A DNA stretch of 64,000 nucleotides from Gallionella capsiferriformans ES-2. Its GTDB lineage: Bacteria > Pseudomonadota > Gammaproteobacteria > Burkholderiales > Gallionellaceae. The notes beneath the pieces were generated by a model. That model made no database searches and was not told the origin of the DNA. It saw nothing but the letters and a program-made list of their open reading frames with translations. The stretch is taken from the NCBI RefSeq assembly GCF_000145255.1, contig NC_014394.1, forward strand, positions 744,001 through 808,000, read 5' to 3'. Position 1 is the stretch's first letter. Each line of letters begins with the position of its first letter. Shown piece by piece: positions 16,559 to 25,636 of this stretch. The position numbers were made by a program, and so were the translations under genes.

Positions 16559-17029
16559 ATGATTGAAATTATTCCAAATTGGCATCCGGTGTTGGTGCAT
16601 TTCCCAATTGCCTTTGCCACGGCTGCGGTAACCTTTATTGCCGTAGGTACGATATTCAAAAATCGCTCATGGGCGATGCAGTGCCTGACGATGGGTCGCT
16701 GGATGTTGTGGGCAGCGGCCATTTTTTCCTGTATCGCAGCGGTGTTCGGCTGGCTAGCTTATAACAGTGTCGAACATGACGAAGCGGGACATCTGGCCAT
16801 GACGATCCATTGTAACTGGGCACTTGCCGCTCTCGGTGCGCTGGCTTTGCTTGCCGCTTGGGATGTGTGGCGCGGTCGTTCTTTTACGGCACCCTCGCCA
16901 GGTTTTCTGGTTTTGCTGATCGCGGCGTGGTTGCTAGTGGTCAGCGCTGCCTGGCATGGTGGCGAGGTGGTCTATCGGCATGGCTTGGGTGTGATGTCCT
17001 TGCCTGCGCATGAGGAGCATACCCACTAA
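16559..17029 (+). CDS. DUF2231 integral membrane protein
   Basis: A 156-residue inner-membrane protein with four hydrophobic segments (about 14-32, 48-66, 86-104, 118-137). The start HPVLVHFPIAFA near 8-19 is the DUF2231 signature. His residues line the helix ends (HDEAGHLAMTIH near 72-83; HGGEVVYRHG near 139), and the tail is EEHTH, suggesting metal or heme contact. The biochemical role of the family is unknown; it is common in copper-resistance islands. Confidence 0.8.
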   Translation: MIEIIPNWHPVLVHFPIAFATAAVTFIAVGTIFKNRSWAMQCLTMGRWMLWAAAIFSCIAAVFGWLAYNSVEHDEAGHLAMTIHCNWALAALGALALLAAWDVWRGRSFTAPSPGFLVLLIAAWLLVVSAAWHGGEVVYRHGLGVMSLPAHEEHTH

Positions 17030-17110
17030 TTATTGAAAGGAGGTGTCGATGCGCGTTTAAATAATTTTTGTTACAGCATATTTTTTAACCACCACCATTC
17101 GGAGAATAAA

Positions 17111-17389
17111 ATGAAACTTAAATCTACATTGCTTGCTGCCACTTTGGTTATATTTTCTGTTTTCAATGTAACGGCATTTGCCGTTGATGTTCACGACACC
17201 AACACCGGAACGGAAAAAACTGAGACAGTTAAGACTGAAAAGGCAGAGGCAAAAAAGCCTGTGAAAAGACACAATCATATGGAAGAGAAAACCGGCATGC
17301 CTGTCGGAAGCACTGCGAGCGGTAAGAGTCATCGTGAATCCATGCCTAAAGACATGCCTATGCACGATCACTTGAAAGAGAAGCACTAA
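17111..17389 (+). CDS. Small periplasmic Lys/His/Met-rich protein
   Basis: A 92-residue protein; ATG 17111 follows GGAGAATAAA. Residues 1-24 are a signal peptide (LLAATLVIFSVFNVTAFA). The mature part is low complexity: a Thr/Glu/Lys stretch (EKTETVKTEKAEAKKP) and a His/Met-rich tail (RHNHMEEK, MPKDMPMHDHLKEKH). Metal binding is the natural guess given the copper cluster, but the low complexity prevents a family assignment. A longer frame starting at 17033 lacks a binding site. Confidence 0.7.
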   Translation: MKLKSTLLAATLVIFSVFNVTAFAVDVHDTNTGTEKTETVKTEKAEAKKPVKRHNHMEEKTGMPVGSTASGKSHRESMPKDMPMHDHLKEKH

Positions 17390-17539
17390 ATTACGTGTTT
17401 CAGTGTGCGCCAGGATGAACAATATTTTGGCGTACATTTTTTCCCCTTTTGAATTGATATGTCGGCTTTTTTGACAAAGCCAGCAAGTCAACTATCAATC
17501 AGATTCAAATAAATTTGAAATGAGGCATTGCAGAAAATC

Positions 17540-18808
17540 ATGTTTGCAGCCATTCCCAATAATTCCAGAGAACTCCATCGTTATCTGCTTACAAGATTTT
17601 TTGTATCAGGCATATTGATCAGCGTACTTGTCGGCACACTTGTTTTTTATCTGGAAAACTGGAGAGTCGAAAAGATGGCCTTTGAACAAGCTGCGGCAAG
17701 TGCCAGACATTTCGATTCCCCTGAAATGCGGAAACTGGTTGCGGCGGACTCTCAAATGAGTCTGCTTGAACTTGCCAAACTATTGGAGAACTCCAGCTTT
17801 GCAGGCATCCGTATTTTCGATTCATCCGGAAAATCATTGATGGAAGCATGGGGGATGGAGGCCGGCAGTCTTCGAAGTACTGTGCAAGCGCATCAGCATG
17901 TTTTTCCAAAGCCAGGCAAGCAACACTATAACTGGCTAACGAATGAGGATGAAGATTTCGTGCAAGTGCTCATACCACTGCTTGATTCGATGCGTGTGAC
18001 GGAAGTGTATTTTGAAGGCGTCTATCGTCTTGATGTTGGAACGCGATATGCAAGAAAACATCAGGCGCGCAATGCAACACTGACTTCTTTCGTTGCGGTG
18101 ATTTTGATTTTAATCTTGCTCTACCCCGTTTTACTTGGATTGACGCGGCGGTCCGAGTCCCTGTCTCAATCGCTTTTGGATTCGAACCTTGAATTATTGC
18201 AATCATTGGGTAGCGCTATAGCAAAAAGAGATGCCGATACCGATACGCATAATTACCGGGTGACGCTGTATTCGGTCAGGCTTGCCGAAACAATGAACCT
18301 GAATCGAGATAGCATCGAATCGCTGATTGTTGGTGCTTTTCTGCACGATGTCGGAAAAATTGGAGTTCCGGATCAGATACTACTGAAACCGGGGCGACTG
18401 ACTGCGGATGAGTTTGAGATTATGAAACGCCATGTTGTATTTGGCGGGGAGATTATTCAGGATTCAACTTGGTTGAAGCGTGCCCGGGACGTGGTGCTTT
18501 TTCACCATGAGAAATTTGATGGCAGCGGCTACCCACACGGCATTTATGGCAAGGATATTCCTCTTTCGGCACGATTGTTTGCTGTGGTTGATGTGTTCGA
18601 TGCTTTGATGTCAAAACGGCCCTATAAGGAGTCCTTATTGATTGATGACGCATTAAAAATTTTGCAGGATGGAGCCGGGGGACATTTTGATCCTGAAGTA
18701 GTCGGTATCTTCATAACTGTCGCCGCCACGCTATACGGCGAGATTGGACAATCCGATCGAGGATATTTGCAGAAAACACTAAAAGTGATAATAAAAAAAT
18801 ATTTCTAG
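17540..18808 (+). CDS. Membrane HD-GYP domain protein, putative cyclic-di-GMP phosphodiesterase
   Basis: Residues 20-40 form one helix and about 185-202 a second, enclosing a periplasmic sensor region of about 140 residues. The C-terminal HD-GYP domain is complete: FLHDVGKIGVPD near 275, [11 protein letters not shown], then FHHEKFDGSGYP near 330 and VFDALMSKRPYK. Members hydrolyse c-di-GMP. It lies inside the metal cluster on the same strand, so copper may be the signal (inference). The start is uncertain: the frame opens at TTG 17528, and ATG 17540 is 14 bases from TGAGG. Confidence 0.85.
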   Translation: MFAAIPNNSRELHRYLLTRFFVSGILISVLVGTLVFYLENWRVEKMAFEQAAASARHFDSPEMRKLVAADSQMSLLELAKLLENSSFAGIRIFDSSGKSLMEAWGMEAGSLRSTVQAHQHVFPKPGKQHYNWLTNEDEDFVQVLIPLLDSMRVTEVYFEGVYRLDVGTRYARKHQARNATLTSFVAVILILILLYPVLLGLTRRSESLSQSLLDSNLELLQSLGSAIAKRDADTDTHNYRVTLYSVRLAETMNLNRDSIESLIVGAFLHDVGKIGVPDQILLKPGRLTADEFEIMKRHVVFGGEIIQDSTWLKRARDVVLFHHEKFDGSGYPHGIYGKDIPLSARLFAVVDVFDALMSKRPYKESLLIDDALKILQDGAGGHFDPEVVGIFITVAATLYGEIGQSDRGYLQKTLKVIIKKYF

Positions 18809-19161
18809 TGGATTTCAATAACGATAGGGAAATTTATGGAAAACTCGCATGGGAATAAATGCAGCTGTCAAATGTTAAGCCTAGCTGTTACGGGAAGGCC
18901 CCAGTGCGTGCCGCTATGATTATTGCAAAAATGTCCTGCAGCGTCGTTGGACAATGACCTGTAATCATGGGCAATCACCTTCGACAGAAAAGCCACCTGT
19001 TTATGAACCTGTTGTGATGCATGAGGATGGTATGTTGAATTTATTAAAGAAGACATTAGGGTAAGCACCGAATGAGCGGATGAGTCGGGTGACATGTCAG
19101 TAATGCATGGACACACTGGAATTTAATCATTAGACTGAATTCGACTGAATGTGAGGTCAGC
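18809..19161. other. Gap with possible small coding remnants
   Basis: A 27-codon frame at 18836-18919 (+) begins MENSHGNKCSC after a GGGAA site. A second frame (ATG 18953) encodes about 36 residues ending in MLNLLKKTLG at about 19063. Neither is complete as a known protein. They could be pieces of one short Cys-containing gene with a frameshift, or noise. Confidence 0.3.
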
Positions 19162-19629
19162 ATGACGCAGCAACAATCTGAGACGGCTCTATCCATAAGA
19201 CCCATCCAATTTGGAGCGGGTGCATTTGTGTTGCTGCTCGCCATTAATTTTGCTGTGGTCAGCCTGATTTCCGGGGTGGATTTCACACTCGAACAGTTTA
19301 CAAAGTTCTGGTATTTCTTCGTGTCCCTTGCGTTGGGATTTGGCATTCAGGTCGGTCTCTACACCTACCTCAAGCAACTTGTCGGGCAACATGGCGCATC
19401 AGGCAAGGTGGTAGCGGTGTCCGGCACGACCTCCACTGCGGCAATGGTTTCCTGTTGCGCACATTATCTGGTCAATATCTTGCCTGTTCTGGGTGTCACC
19501 GGCTTTCTCACCATCGTTGCAGAATATCAGATTGAGTTGTTCTGGGCAGGTCTTGCCTTTAACGTGGCCGGTATTCTCTATATCGTACCTAAAGTTATCA
19601 ACGCTACGCGGGAGCATAAAAAATGCTGA
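19162..19629 (+). CDS. Four-helix inner-membrane protein of metal-resistance clusters
   Basis: A 155-residue protein with four hydrophobic helices (about 18-40, 48-66, 82-110, 122-144). MVSCCAHYLVNILP near 95-108 puts two Cys and one His in or at the third helix, and the C-terminus ends KKC, a possible metal pathway. I do not recognise a named family. Its stop overlaps the next start by seven bases (19623-19629), so it is coupled to the periplasmic protein. Both precede the copper ATPase. Confidence 0.7.
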   Translation: MTQQQSETALSIRPIQFGAGAFVLLLAINFAVVSLISGVDFTLEQFTKFWYFFVSLALGFGIQVGLYTYLKQLVGQHGASGKVVAVSGTTSTAAMVSCCAHYLVNILPVLGVTGFLTIVAEYQIELFWAGLAFNVAGILYIVPKVINATREHKKC

Positions 19630-20039
19630 AAAAATATTTGAGCAGTTTTGCATTTGCAACGTTGATTGCCTTTGTGCATAACGGCCTTATTACGACATGC
19701 GATGCGGCGGAGATTGCGCCGCAAATAAGCAACGAGCGGGGCATCAAGGTAACCACTGCGCTGCAAGCTATTCCTGCGGATGCGAAAACATGGACTTTTG
19801 AGGTGACGCTGGAAACCCATACGCAGGCCTTGAGCGATGATTTGACCAAGTCTGCAACGCTGATTGTTGATGGCAAGCAATACCTGCCGCTGGCCTGGGA
19901 CGGCGCGCCGCCCGGAGGCCATCACCGCAAGGGGCTGTTGCGCTTCAAGGCGGTTGCTCCTCAGCCACGATCAATGGAACTGCAAATACGTCTGGCAGGC
20001 GACAAGTCTCCCAGAAGCTTCAAATGGTTGATCAAATGA
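19623..20039 (+). CDS. Periplasmic protein coupled to the membrane protein upstream
   Basis: A 138-residue protein with a signal peptide (FAFATLIAFV, cleavage near CDAAE around 28). The mature part is beta-rich, with TWTFEVTLETHT near 56 and AWDGAPPGGHHRKG near 91-104, a His-His pair in a Gly/Pro loop. It looks like an immunoglobulin-like fold. It overlaps the previous gene and lies 40 bases before the P-type ATPase. The family is not recognised; a periplasmic metal or redox partner is plausible from context only. Confidence 0.7.
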   Translation: MLKKYLSSFAFATLIAFVHNGLITTCDAAEIAPQISNERGIKVTTALQAIPADAKTWTFEVTLETHTQALSDDLTKSATLIVDGKQYLPLAWDGAPPGGHHRKGLLRFKAVAPQPRSMELQIRLAGDKSPRSFKWLIK

Positions 20040-20078
20040 TTCACTGAGGCAATTTTCACCACCGGAAAGGGGCATGCA

Positions 20079-22469
20079 ATGGCAACTGATCCCGTATGCG
20101 GCATGACAGTCTCTGCCGACAGCACGTACCGCCTCGTAGAGAGCGGACAAACTTATCTGTTTTGCAGCGTGAAGTGTCTGGCCAAGTTTCAGGCAAATCC
20201 CACTGAATACCTTAAGCCGGCTGTGACGGCTACTGTTCAAATTGCAGGTGTATTCACCTGCCCGATGCATCCGGAAATTCGCCAGCCTGCGCCGGGTTCA
20301 TGTCCCAAGTGTGGTATGGCCTTGGAACCGATTGCACCAGTTACGGCCAAGTCAGGTGCTACCGAATATACCTGCCCGATGCACCCTGAGATCGTGCGCA
20401 ATGAACCCGGTAGTTGCCCGATCTGCGGCATGGCACTGGAGCCGCGCAACGCACCTGATGATGACAATACCGAATTGCATGACATGACGCGCCGTTTCTG
20501 GCTAAGCGCGGCGTTGGCCTTGCCGGTGTTCGTGATGGCGATGGCATCCGATCTGGCACCGCAATTCATACCGGATTCCGTTTCGATGACGGTGTTGCAA
20601 TGGCTGGAATTTTTTCTGGCAACCCCGGTTGTGTTGTGGGGCGGCTGGCCGATCTTCCGGCGCGGCTGGGCTTCACTGGTCAACCGCAGTCTCAACATGT
20701 TCACGCTGATTTCGCTCGGTGTCGGCGTGGCGTGGACATACAGCGTGATTGCGATGTTGCTGCCGGGGAATTTTCCACCTGCAATGCGCAGCATGGGGGA
20801 AACCGTGCCGGTTTATTTCGAGGCTGCTGCGGTGATCATGGCGTTGGTGCTGCTGGGGCAGGTGATGGAATTGCGCGCACGCAGCCAGACCAGTGCCGCA
20901 ATCAAACTGCTGCTGGGCTTAGCACCAAAAACCGCGCGCATCGTGCGTGCTGACGGACACGAGGAAGACATTCCGCTGGAACAAGTGCAGCCTGGCGATG
21001 TGCTGCGCGTGCGTCCTGGCGAGAAGGTGCCGGTAGACGGGGTGGTGCTGGAAGGTAACAGTTCGCTGGATGAATCCATGGTCACCGGCGAATCCATTCC
21101 GGTGGAAAAAACGACAGATGCAAGGCTGATCGGTGCCACGGTGAACGGCACCGGCAGTTTGTTGATGCGCGCCGAGCGCGTAGGGGCAGACACCTTGCTG
21201 GCGCAGATTGTGCATATGGTGAGCGAGGCGCAACGTTCACGCGCGCCTATCCAGCGGCTGGCCGATGTCACTGCGGGTTATTTTGTGCCGGCAGTGGTGC
21301 TGGCAGCGCTCGCCACACTAGCGGTATGGGGACTCTTTGGGCCGGAGCCGCGCCTGGCGCATGCCATCGTCAACGCGGTGGCGGTGCTGATTATCGCCTG
21401 CCCGTGCGCGCTGGGACTGGCCACGCCGATGTCCATCATGGTCGGCACCGGACGCGGTGCCTTGGCCGGCGTGCTGATCAAGAATGCCGAAGCGCTGGAA
21501 ATTATGGAAAAGGTAAACACGCTGGTAGTGGACAAGACCGGCACGCTGACCGAGGGCAAACCGAAACTGACTTCGGTCATTCCGCTTGCCGGATTTGAAG
21601 AGGATGAGGTGCTGCGGCTGGGCGCCAGTCTGGAACGCGCCAGCGAACACCCGCTGGCTGCAGCTATCGTGAACGGCGCAGAGAAAAAGGGAATAACACT
21701 CAACACAGTCAGTGATTTTAAATCGTTCACCGGCAAGGGCGTGGCGGGCACGGTCGAGGGCAGGGCAATCGCGCTGGGCAATCTCAAACTTTTTGAAGAA
21801 TTACACATCGATGCAAGCGACTTGCACATCCGTGCCGAGGCGCTGCGCAGCGACGGACAGACGGTGATGCTGCTGGCAATCGAAAATAAGGCGGCGGGAC
21901 TGATCGGCGTGGCCGATCCGGTCAAGGCATCTACGGCAGAGGCGATCCGCGCCCTGCATGAAGAAGGCGTGCAAGTCATCATGCTTACCGGAGACAACCG
22001 CATCACGGCACAAGCGGTTGCAAAAAAATTGGGCATAGACCGTATCGAAGCTGAAGTGCTGCCTGAGCAGAAAGCCTCCATTGTCAAGCAGTTGCAGGCA
22101 GAGGGGCGCATCGTGGCGATGGCAGGCGACGGCATCAACGACGCGCCTGCACTGGCTCAGGCGCAGGTGGGCATCGCGATGGGCACCGGAACCGATGTGG
22201 CGATGGAGAGTGCAGGCATCACGCTGATCAAGGGCGACCTGAACGGCATCGTGCGTGCGCTGCGTCTGTCACGCGCCACCATGCGCAACATCCGCCAGAA
22301 CCTATTTTTTGCCTTCATCTACAACGTACTCGGCATTCCGATTGCGGCAGGCGTGCTGTACCCGTTCTTCGGCTTGCTACTCTCGCCGATCATCGCCGCC
22401 GCAGCGATGAGTTTCAGTTCTGTGTCGGTGATACTGAATGCGCTCAGGCTGAATCGGGTGAAGATGTAA
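20079..22469 (+). CDS. copA: Copper-exporting P1B-type ATPase with YHS and two HMBD domains
   Basis: Pumps Cu(I)/Ag(I) out of the cytosol using ATP (796 residues). The N-terminus has a YHS domain (DPVCGMTV near 4, FCSVKC near 28) and two heavy-metal-binding repeats (YTCPMHPE or FTCPMHPE, each ending SCPxCGMAL, near 62 and 104) in place of classical HMA domains. The core has the CPC transport motif ([12 protein letters not shown] near 440), the phosphorylated Asp in DKTGTLTEG near 484, HPLA in the nucleotide domain and [10 protein letters not shown] near 683. The total of eight helices is normal. Within the cluster it feeds copper to the periplasm, where Cus removes it. Confidence 0.93.
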   Translation: MATDPVCGMTVSADSTYRLVESGQTYLFCSVKCLAKFQANPTEYLKPAVTATVQIAGVFTCPMHPEIRQPAPGSCPKCGMALEPIAPVTAKSGATEYTCPMHPEIVRNEPGSCPICGMALEPRNAPDDDNTELHDMTRRFWLSAALALPVFVMAMASDLAPQFIPDSVSMTVLQWLEFFLATPVVLWGGWPIFRRGWASLVNRSLNMFTLISLGVGVAWTYSVIAMLLPGNFPPAMRSMGETVPVYFEAAAVIMALVLLGQVMELRARSQTSAAIKLLLGLAPKTARIVRADGHEEDIPLEQVQPGDVLRVRPGEKVPVDGVVLEGNSSLDESMVTGESIPVEKTTDARLIGATVNGTGSLLMRAERVGADTLLAQIVHMVSEAQRSRAPIQRLADVTAGYFVPAVVLAALATLAVWGLFGPEPRLAHAIVNAVAVLIIACPCALGLATPMSIMVGTGRGALAGVLIKNAEALEIMEKVNTLVVDKTGTLTEGKPKLTSVIPLAGFEEDEVLRLGASLERASEHPLAAAIVNGAEKKGITLNTVSDFKSFTGKGVAGTVEGRAIALGNLKLFEELHIDASDLHIRAEALRSDGQTVMLLAIENKAAGLIGVADPVKASTAEAIRALHEEGVQVIMLTGDNRITAQAVAKKLGIDRIEAEVLPEQKASIVKQLQAEGRIVAMAGDGINDAPALAQAQVGIAMGTGTDVAMESAGITLIKGDLNGIVRALRLSRATMRNIRQNLFFAFIYNVLGIPIAAGVLYPFFGLLLSPIIAAAAMSFSSVSVILNALRLNRVKM

Positions 22470-22513
22470 CAAGGTTTTTTTGGACGTAAACTTTTTCCTG
22501 AAAGGAGAACGTG

Positions 22514-22756
22514 ATGAAACAGGACGAATCTACTAAGCAAGATGCACACTGTGTACCAAGGGGATACAACTGGATTCTGGTGGTATTTCTGGCGATTGCT
22601 GCATTTTTTCTGTTTACCGAACACCGCGCCCACCTGCTGGGTGCATTGCCATTTCTGTTCTTGCTGGCCTGCCCGCTGATGCACTTGTTCATGCATCATG
22701 GCCATAACAACCATGACCAGCATAATCATGGTTCATCCGAAGGAGAGTCAAAATGA
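22514..22756 (+). CDS. DUF2933 small membrane protein
   Basis: An 80-residue protein; ATG 22514 follows AAAGGAGAACGTG. A short soluble start is followed by two hydrophobic helices (ILVVFLAIAAFFLF near 21; HLLGALPFLFLLACPLMHLF near 40) and a His-rich tail (MHHGHNNHDQHNHG). This is the layout of DUF2933 proteins, often next to copper ATPases. The tail probably binds metal. The stop overlaps the next start (ATGA). Confidence 0.8.
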   Translation: MKQDESTKQDAHCVPRGYNWILVVFLAIAAFFLFTEHRAHLLGALPFLFLLACPLMHLFMHHGHNNHDQHNHGSSEGESK

Positions 22757-23397
22757 ATACGGACGCTCCCGATTATGGCCTGTGGTCGCTGGTCATCATC
22801 AACTCGCTGGTGTTCATCATATTTGCATTCAGCTTCACCAAGCCAGAAACGCCGCGCGACTGGCGCTCGTTCAGCGCGTTCTCGGCCTTCATCGTGGCGC
22901 TGTTCGCCGAAATGTATGGTTTTCCACTGACGATTTATCTGTTTGCCGGCTGGTTGCAAACCCGTTATCCCGGTGTCGGTATTTCCTCCCATAATAGCGG
23001 TCACCTCTGGCATACCCTGCTCGGCTGGAGGGGCGATCCGCACACCGATCCGTTACACATGCTCAGTTTTGTGTTCATCGGCGGCGGATTCATCCTGCTT
23101 GCATCTGCATGGAAAATTCTCTATCAGGCGCAGCGCAATCATCAACTGGCGATTACCGGGCCTTATGCCAAAATCCGCCATCCCCAGTACGATGCTTTCG
23201 TACTCATCATGTTTGGTTTCTTGTTGCAATGGCCAACGCTGCTGACCCTGTTGATGTTCCCTGTGCTGGTGTGGATGTATGTGCGTCTGGCGCATACCGA
23301 GGAGCGAGATGCAGAAGTCCGTTTTGGCGCGCAGTGGCGGGAATATGCGGCTCATACATCAAGGTTCATCCCGCAACGAACACGTTCAAAATCATAG
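22753..23397 (+). CDS. Isoprenylcysteine-methyltransferase-like (ICMT/PEMT fold) membrane protein
   Basis: A 214-residue membrane protein with about five helices. The C-terminal half has the family signature: GPYAKIRHPQY near 137-147, which is the SAM-binding entry, and EERDAEVRFGAQWREYA near 183-200. The reaction in bacteria is unknown; these methyltransferase-like proteins recur in metal-resistance clusters. It overlaps DUF2933 by four bases and is followed ten bases later by a YHS protein. Confidence 0.82.
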   Translation: MNTDAPDYGLWSLVIINSLVFIIFAFSFTKPETPRDWRSFSAFSAFIVALFAEMYGFPLTIYLFAGWLQTRYPGVGISSHNSGHLWHTLLGWRGDPHTDPLHMLSFVFIGGGFILLASAWKILYQAQRNHQLAITGPYAKIRHPQYDAFVLIMFGFLLQWPTLLTLLMFPVLVWMYVRLAHTEERDAEVRFGAQWREYAAHTSRFIPQRTRSKS

Positions 23398-23407
23398 GAG
23401 GTGCGTC

Positions 23408-23884
23408 ATGAACGCCGAAGACCCGGTTTGTCACATGCAAGTCCCAACAACGTCCCATGTCTGCGAATACGAAGGCATACAGTATGCTTTTTGTTCTGAG
23501 CAGTGCCGCGAAAGATTTCTGGCGAATCCGCGTTTATATATCGGACTTCCCGGACACAAAGCACCCGCACAACTAGGCAAAGAAGTAATCAAGAAACGCA
23601 GTCTGATGCTATCGGAACCACTGGATGCCGTTCAGTCCGAACAGGTGAAAAAAGCGCTGCTTTCGATGATGGGGATACAGGCGGTTCGCATTGCGGCAAA
23701 CAAGATAGAAATACAGTATGACTTGATACAGGTTACCACTGAGCAGATCGCAGACAAGCTAAGCTATATCGGTTCCGAGCTCGGCGGAGACTGGGTAGAT
23801 CGTCTCAAACTGGCCTTTATCAATTATCTGGAAGAATGCGAGGTTGGTAGTCTTGAGGTCGCAAATAAAAAGGGTTGTCACTAA
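23408..23884 (+). CDS. YHS-domain protein with HMA-like C-terminal part
   Basis: A 158-residue soluble protein. Residues 1-45 form a YHS domain (DPVCHMQV, then YAFCSEQCRERF), like the ATPase N-terminus in this cluster. The C-terminal part, about 65-130, has an HMA-like secondary-structure order (LDAVQSEQVKKALLS, then IRIAANKIEIQYD) without the CxxC metal site. AGGAGGTG lies upstream of ATG 23408. It may shuttle copper in the cytosol. It is the last cargo gene before the right end of the transposon. Confidence 0.78.
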   Translation: MNAEDPVCHMQVPTTSHVCEYEGIQYAFCSEQCRERFLANPRLYIGLPGHKAPAQLGKEVIKKRSLMLSEPLDAVQSEQVKKALLSMMGIQAVRIAANKIEIQYDLIQVTTEQIADKLSYIGSELGGDWVDRLKLAFINYLEECEVGSLEVANKKGCH

Positions 23885-24037
23885 TTGCCTAAAGCAGCGG
23901 CCACGAACCTCAGGCTGACGGACTCATTCAGATGCGCCACAACAGATAGAAACCAAGCAAGATAAGCAGGCTACATTCACACAACATCGAAATAACTTCT
24001 GCTATCTAATCAGACGTTCAAAAATATCTAAACAGCA

Positions 24038-24155
24038 GGTGGCGCTATTACACCATTTTCGGTGGCGGAATTGCGGGCATTATGGGTGGAGTATTTGAAG
24101 TATTTCAGGTGGCGGGTTTGGAGCATTATAGGTGGCGGTTTTCACCAGAATACGC
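24038..24155 (+). repeat. Right-end array of five transposase-site-like repeats
   Basis: Five tandem units near 24038, 24061, 24084, 24108 and 24131, most opening with GGTGGCGG. They mirror the left-end array: GGTTTGGAGCATTAT here corresponds to ATGCTCCAAAC there. The outer unit is followed by CCAGTTGCG, the inverted match of the left tip. Confidence 0.75.
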
Positions 24156-24343
24156 AAATAGTGCCAGTTGCGTTTTTTACTCAACCTGCAGCCCGCAATG
24201 ACCGGCGCAAAATAGCCGACATAGCTTCGGCGAATGAATCTCGGTCCAGTGATCGTCTGCATAAATCCAGCTCGAAGCTGCCCCATGCCTTCCGTTAACC
24301 GGCTGGCAATCCCGTCTGCCTTATTGTCCGATTTGTCCTTCAT
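24080..24343 (-). pseudogene. 5' part of an element gene truncated by the transposon
   Basis: ATG 24343 has a very good AGGAGG seven bases upstream, so this was a real gene start. The first 57 or so residues (DKSDNKADGIASRL, then ITGPRFIRRSYVGYF) are native. From about 24,160 the frame runs into the transposon end and stops at 24080. The missing 3' part may be the frame left of the transposon near 5,000-4,950. The family is unknown. It is divergent from the IHF-like gene. Confidence 0.6.
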
Positions 24344-24414
24344 TCTCAACCTCCTGATATAATTAAACTTGTTAGACTCTATTTTCTGCCCGCGCAGCCA
24401 TTCTAAAAACCGTC

Positions 24415-24708
24415 ATGACCCGATCCGAACTCATCGTGCAGCTCGCTGCAAAATTTCCACAGCTCACCAACAGCGATATCGATATGGCGGTGCGTACGAT
24501 TCTGGATGAAATGTCACGCACACTCGCGCGGGGAAATCGCATCGAAATACGCGGCTTTGGCAGTTTTGGGCTCAATCACCGCCCTCCGCGCAAAGGTCGC
24601 AACCCAAAGTCAGGTGTGAACGTGATGGTGCCCGCCAAATATGTGCCGCACTTCAAAACAGGTAAGGAACTCCGTGAGCGCGTTGATGCCACTGCGGGCT
24701 CAGTGTAG
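24415..24708 (+). CDS. IHF-beta-like DNA-bending protein
   Basis: A 97-residue HU/IHF-family protein that bends DNA as a dimer. It has the IHF-beta start [10 protein letters not shown], the beta-arm region [15 protein letters not shown] and the conserved RKGRNPKSG loop, then [11 protein letters not shown]. It lies on the mobile element, so it is an extra copy beside the host genes and may support integration or transposition. A broken paralogue lies at 42817-43098. Confidence 0.9.
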   Translation: MTRSELIVQLAAKFPQLTNSDIDMAVRTILDEMSRTLARGNRIEIRGFGSFGLNHRPPRKGRNPKSGVNVMVPAKYVPHFKTGKELRERVDATAGSV

Positions 24709-24900
24709 ATAGCCTCGATTTGTCGCCGCGCCGCCCATCAGTTCTTTTACCGATTCGACCACCGCATTGAGCAAGTTAAAGAAATCGATCGCCACGGCAT
24801 TGAGCTGACTGATCAGCAACGGTTTGAATTGAGCGCCGCACGCGTAATTCACTTGGGCATTGGCTTCATCGATTGCCTTCAAGGCATTGTCTGAATCCAC
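24700..24900 (-). CDS. Hypothetical protein, probably with a damaged start
   Basis: The assigned frame begins at GTG 24900 without a binding site (66 residues, predicted helical, [18 protein letters not shown]). The same frame stays open upstream. A strong GGAGGAA followed by ATG lies near 24955-24965, but in another frame: ATGCCTTTTCAG reads MPFQ then stop. One extra G would give a smooth start MAFSVIGFTDSN joining this frame. A one-base deletion or sequencing error is likely. The function is unknown. Confidence 0.5.
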   Translation of the reverse strand: MDSDNALKAIDEANAQVNYACGAQFKPLLISQLNAVAIDFFNLLNAVVESVKELMGGAATNRGYLH

Positions 24901-24938
24901 TTCTAAGCGGCAGTACTGATTGCTGTCGGTAAAACCGA

Positions 24939-25331
24939 TTACTGAAAAGGCATTGCTGTTCCTCCGGGGGTAGATGAACCCTTAGGTTTGGCTTGCACTG
25001 GGTGGGCTTCATCAACCAGTGCCGGATTCTGCATCATCAAATTTTCGATGAAGATCACCGAGATGTCATGTGCCGAGGTAATCCAGTCGTAATTGAGCAG
25101 CTCGAGATATTCGGCTGCGATGCCACTCAAAAACGCATCGTGGTTATCCGCCAGAATCAGCGCATGGTGATACCGCTCGCCATACGCAGAGTCAATCCGG
25201 AAGCCGACAAAATAAAAATTCTCCCATGCAAGCTCCGCAGCACGATTACGGCGTGCGTCTCTGGGCATGTTCGATGTATTGCTGATGTGTTCAAAATGCA
25301 ATTGCGGTGAGGTGTTCAATGCGGTGTTCAC
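24939..25331 (-). CDS. Hypothetical element protein
   Basis: A 130-residue soluble protein with an Arg-rich segment (DARRNRAAELAWENF near 25-39) and a beta/alpha core (YHHALILADNHDAFLSG near 54-70). The C-terminus is Pro/Gly/Thr-rich and probably disordered. The start overlaps the previous gene's stop by four bases (25328-25331). The family is not recognised; the gene belongs to a block of unknown genes all reading left. Confidence 0.65.
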   Translation of the reverse strand: MNTALNTSPQLHFEHISNTSNMPRDARRNRAAELAWENFYFVGFRIDSAYGERYHHALILADNHDAFLSGIAAEYLELLNYDWITSAHDISVIFIENLMMQNPALVDEAHPVQAKPKGSSTPGGTAMPFQ

Positions 25332-25585
25332 GTGGGTTCTCCTTGTTTGTGATTGGGGTGTTTGTCGACAGCCGATGTCTTACTCTTTGCAGTCTTGCTG
25401 GCAGGCAGCTCGGCCGGCGACATGAGCGCGTTGTATTGTTTGTAGAGGGCGTGCAGCGAGGCCATTTCAGCCTCGTCCGCTTCCGTGCTGGCTCTGGGGT
25501 GAATGATGATCCCGAGCATGCGCGATTCGATTGCCGTTCTGCCCGCTTCGATGTACTTACACAATTTTTTATGGCTGATAAACAT
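25328..25585 (-). CDS. Hypothetical element protein
   Basis: An 85-residue protein, mostly helical (MASLHALYKQYNALM near 41-55) with a Lys/Ser/Pro-rich tail. It overlaps the next gene by four bases, so the two are coupled. No family is recognised. It is separated by about 50 bases from the 25637-26386 gene upstream. Confidence 0.6.
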   Translation of the reverse strand: MFISHKKLCKYIEAGRTAIESRMLGIIIHPRASTEADEAEMASLHALYKQYNALMSPAELPASKTAKSKTSAVDKHPNHKQGEPT

Positions 25586-25636
25586 GTTCTGTCACGTCCT
25601 ATATATATGTATCTGTCGTGGCGTGGCTTGAGGTGA

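Larger units (their letters stand above)
5020..24160. mobile_element. IS21-like transposon of about 19 kb with copper/silver resistance cargo
   Basis: The two ends carry the same array of repeats of about 23 bp in inverted orientation (5,056-5,171 and 24,038-24,155), followed outward by a shared CGCAACTGG tip (about 5,018-5,028 and 24,152-24,160). Inside the left end lie istB, istA and a nuclease-like gene, all reading toward that end; the rest is metal-resistance cargo on the plus strand. No second set of ends lies upstream of istA, so the whole 19 kb appears to be the transposing unit. Precise tips and target duplication could not be fixed by eye. The unit interrupts a larger integrated element: genes with the same upstream motif lie on both sides. 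Confidence 0.75.

Noticed and set aside
20237-22138. Long minus-strand ORFs inside the copper ATPase (up to 286 residues)
   Set aside because: They are shadows of a GC-rich gene: low-complexity Ser/Ala protein, no binding sites, and the sense gene is certain.
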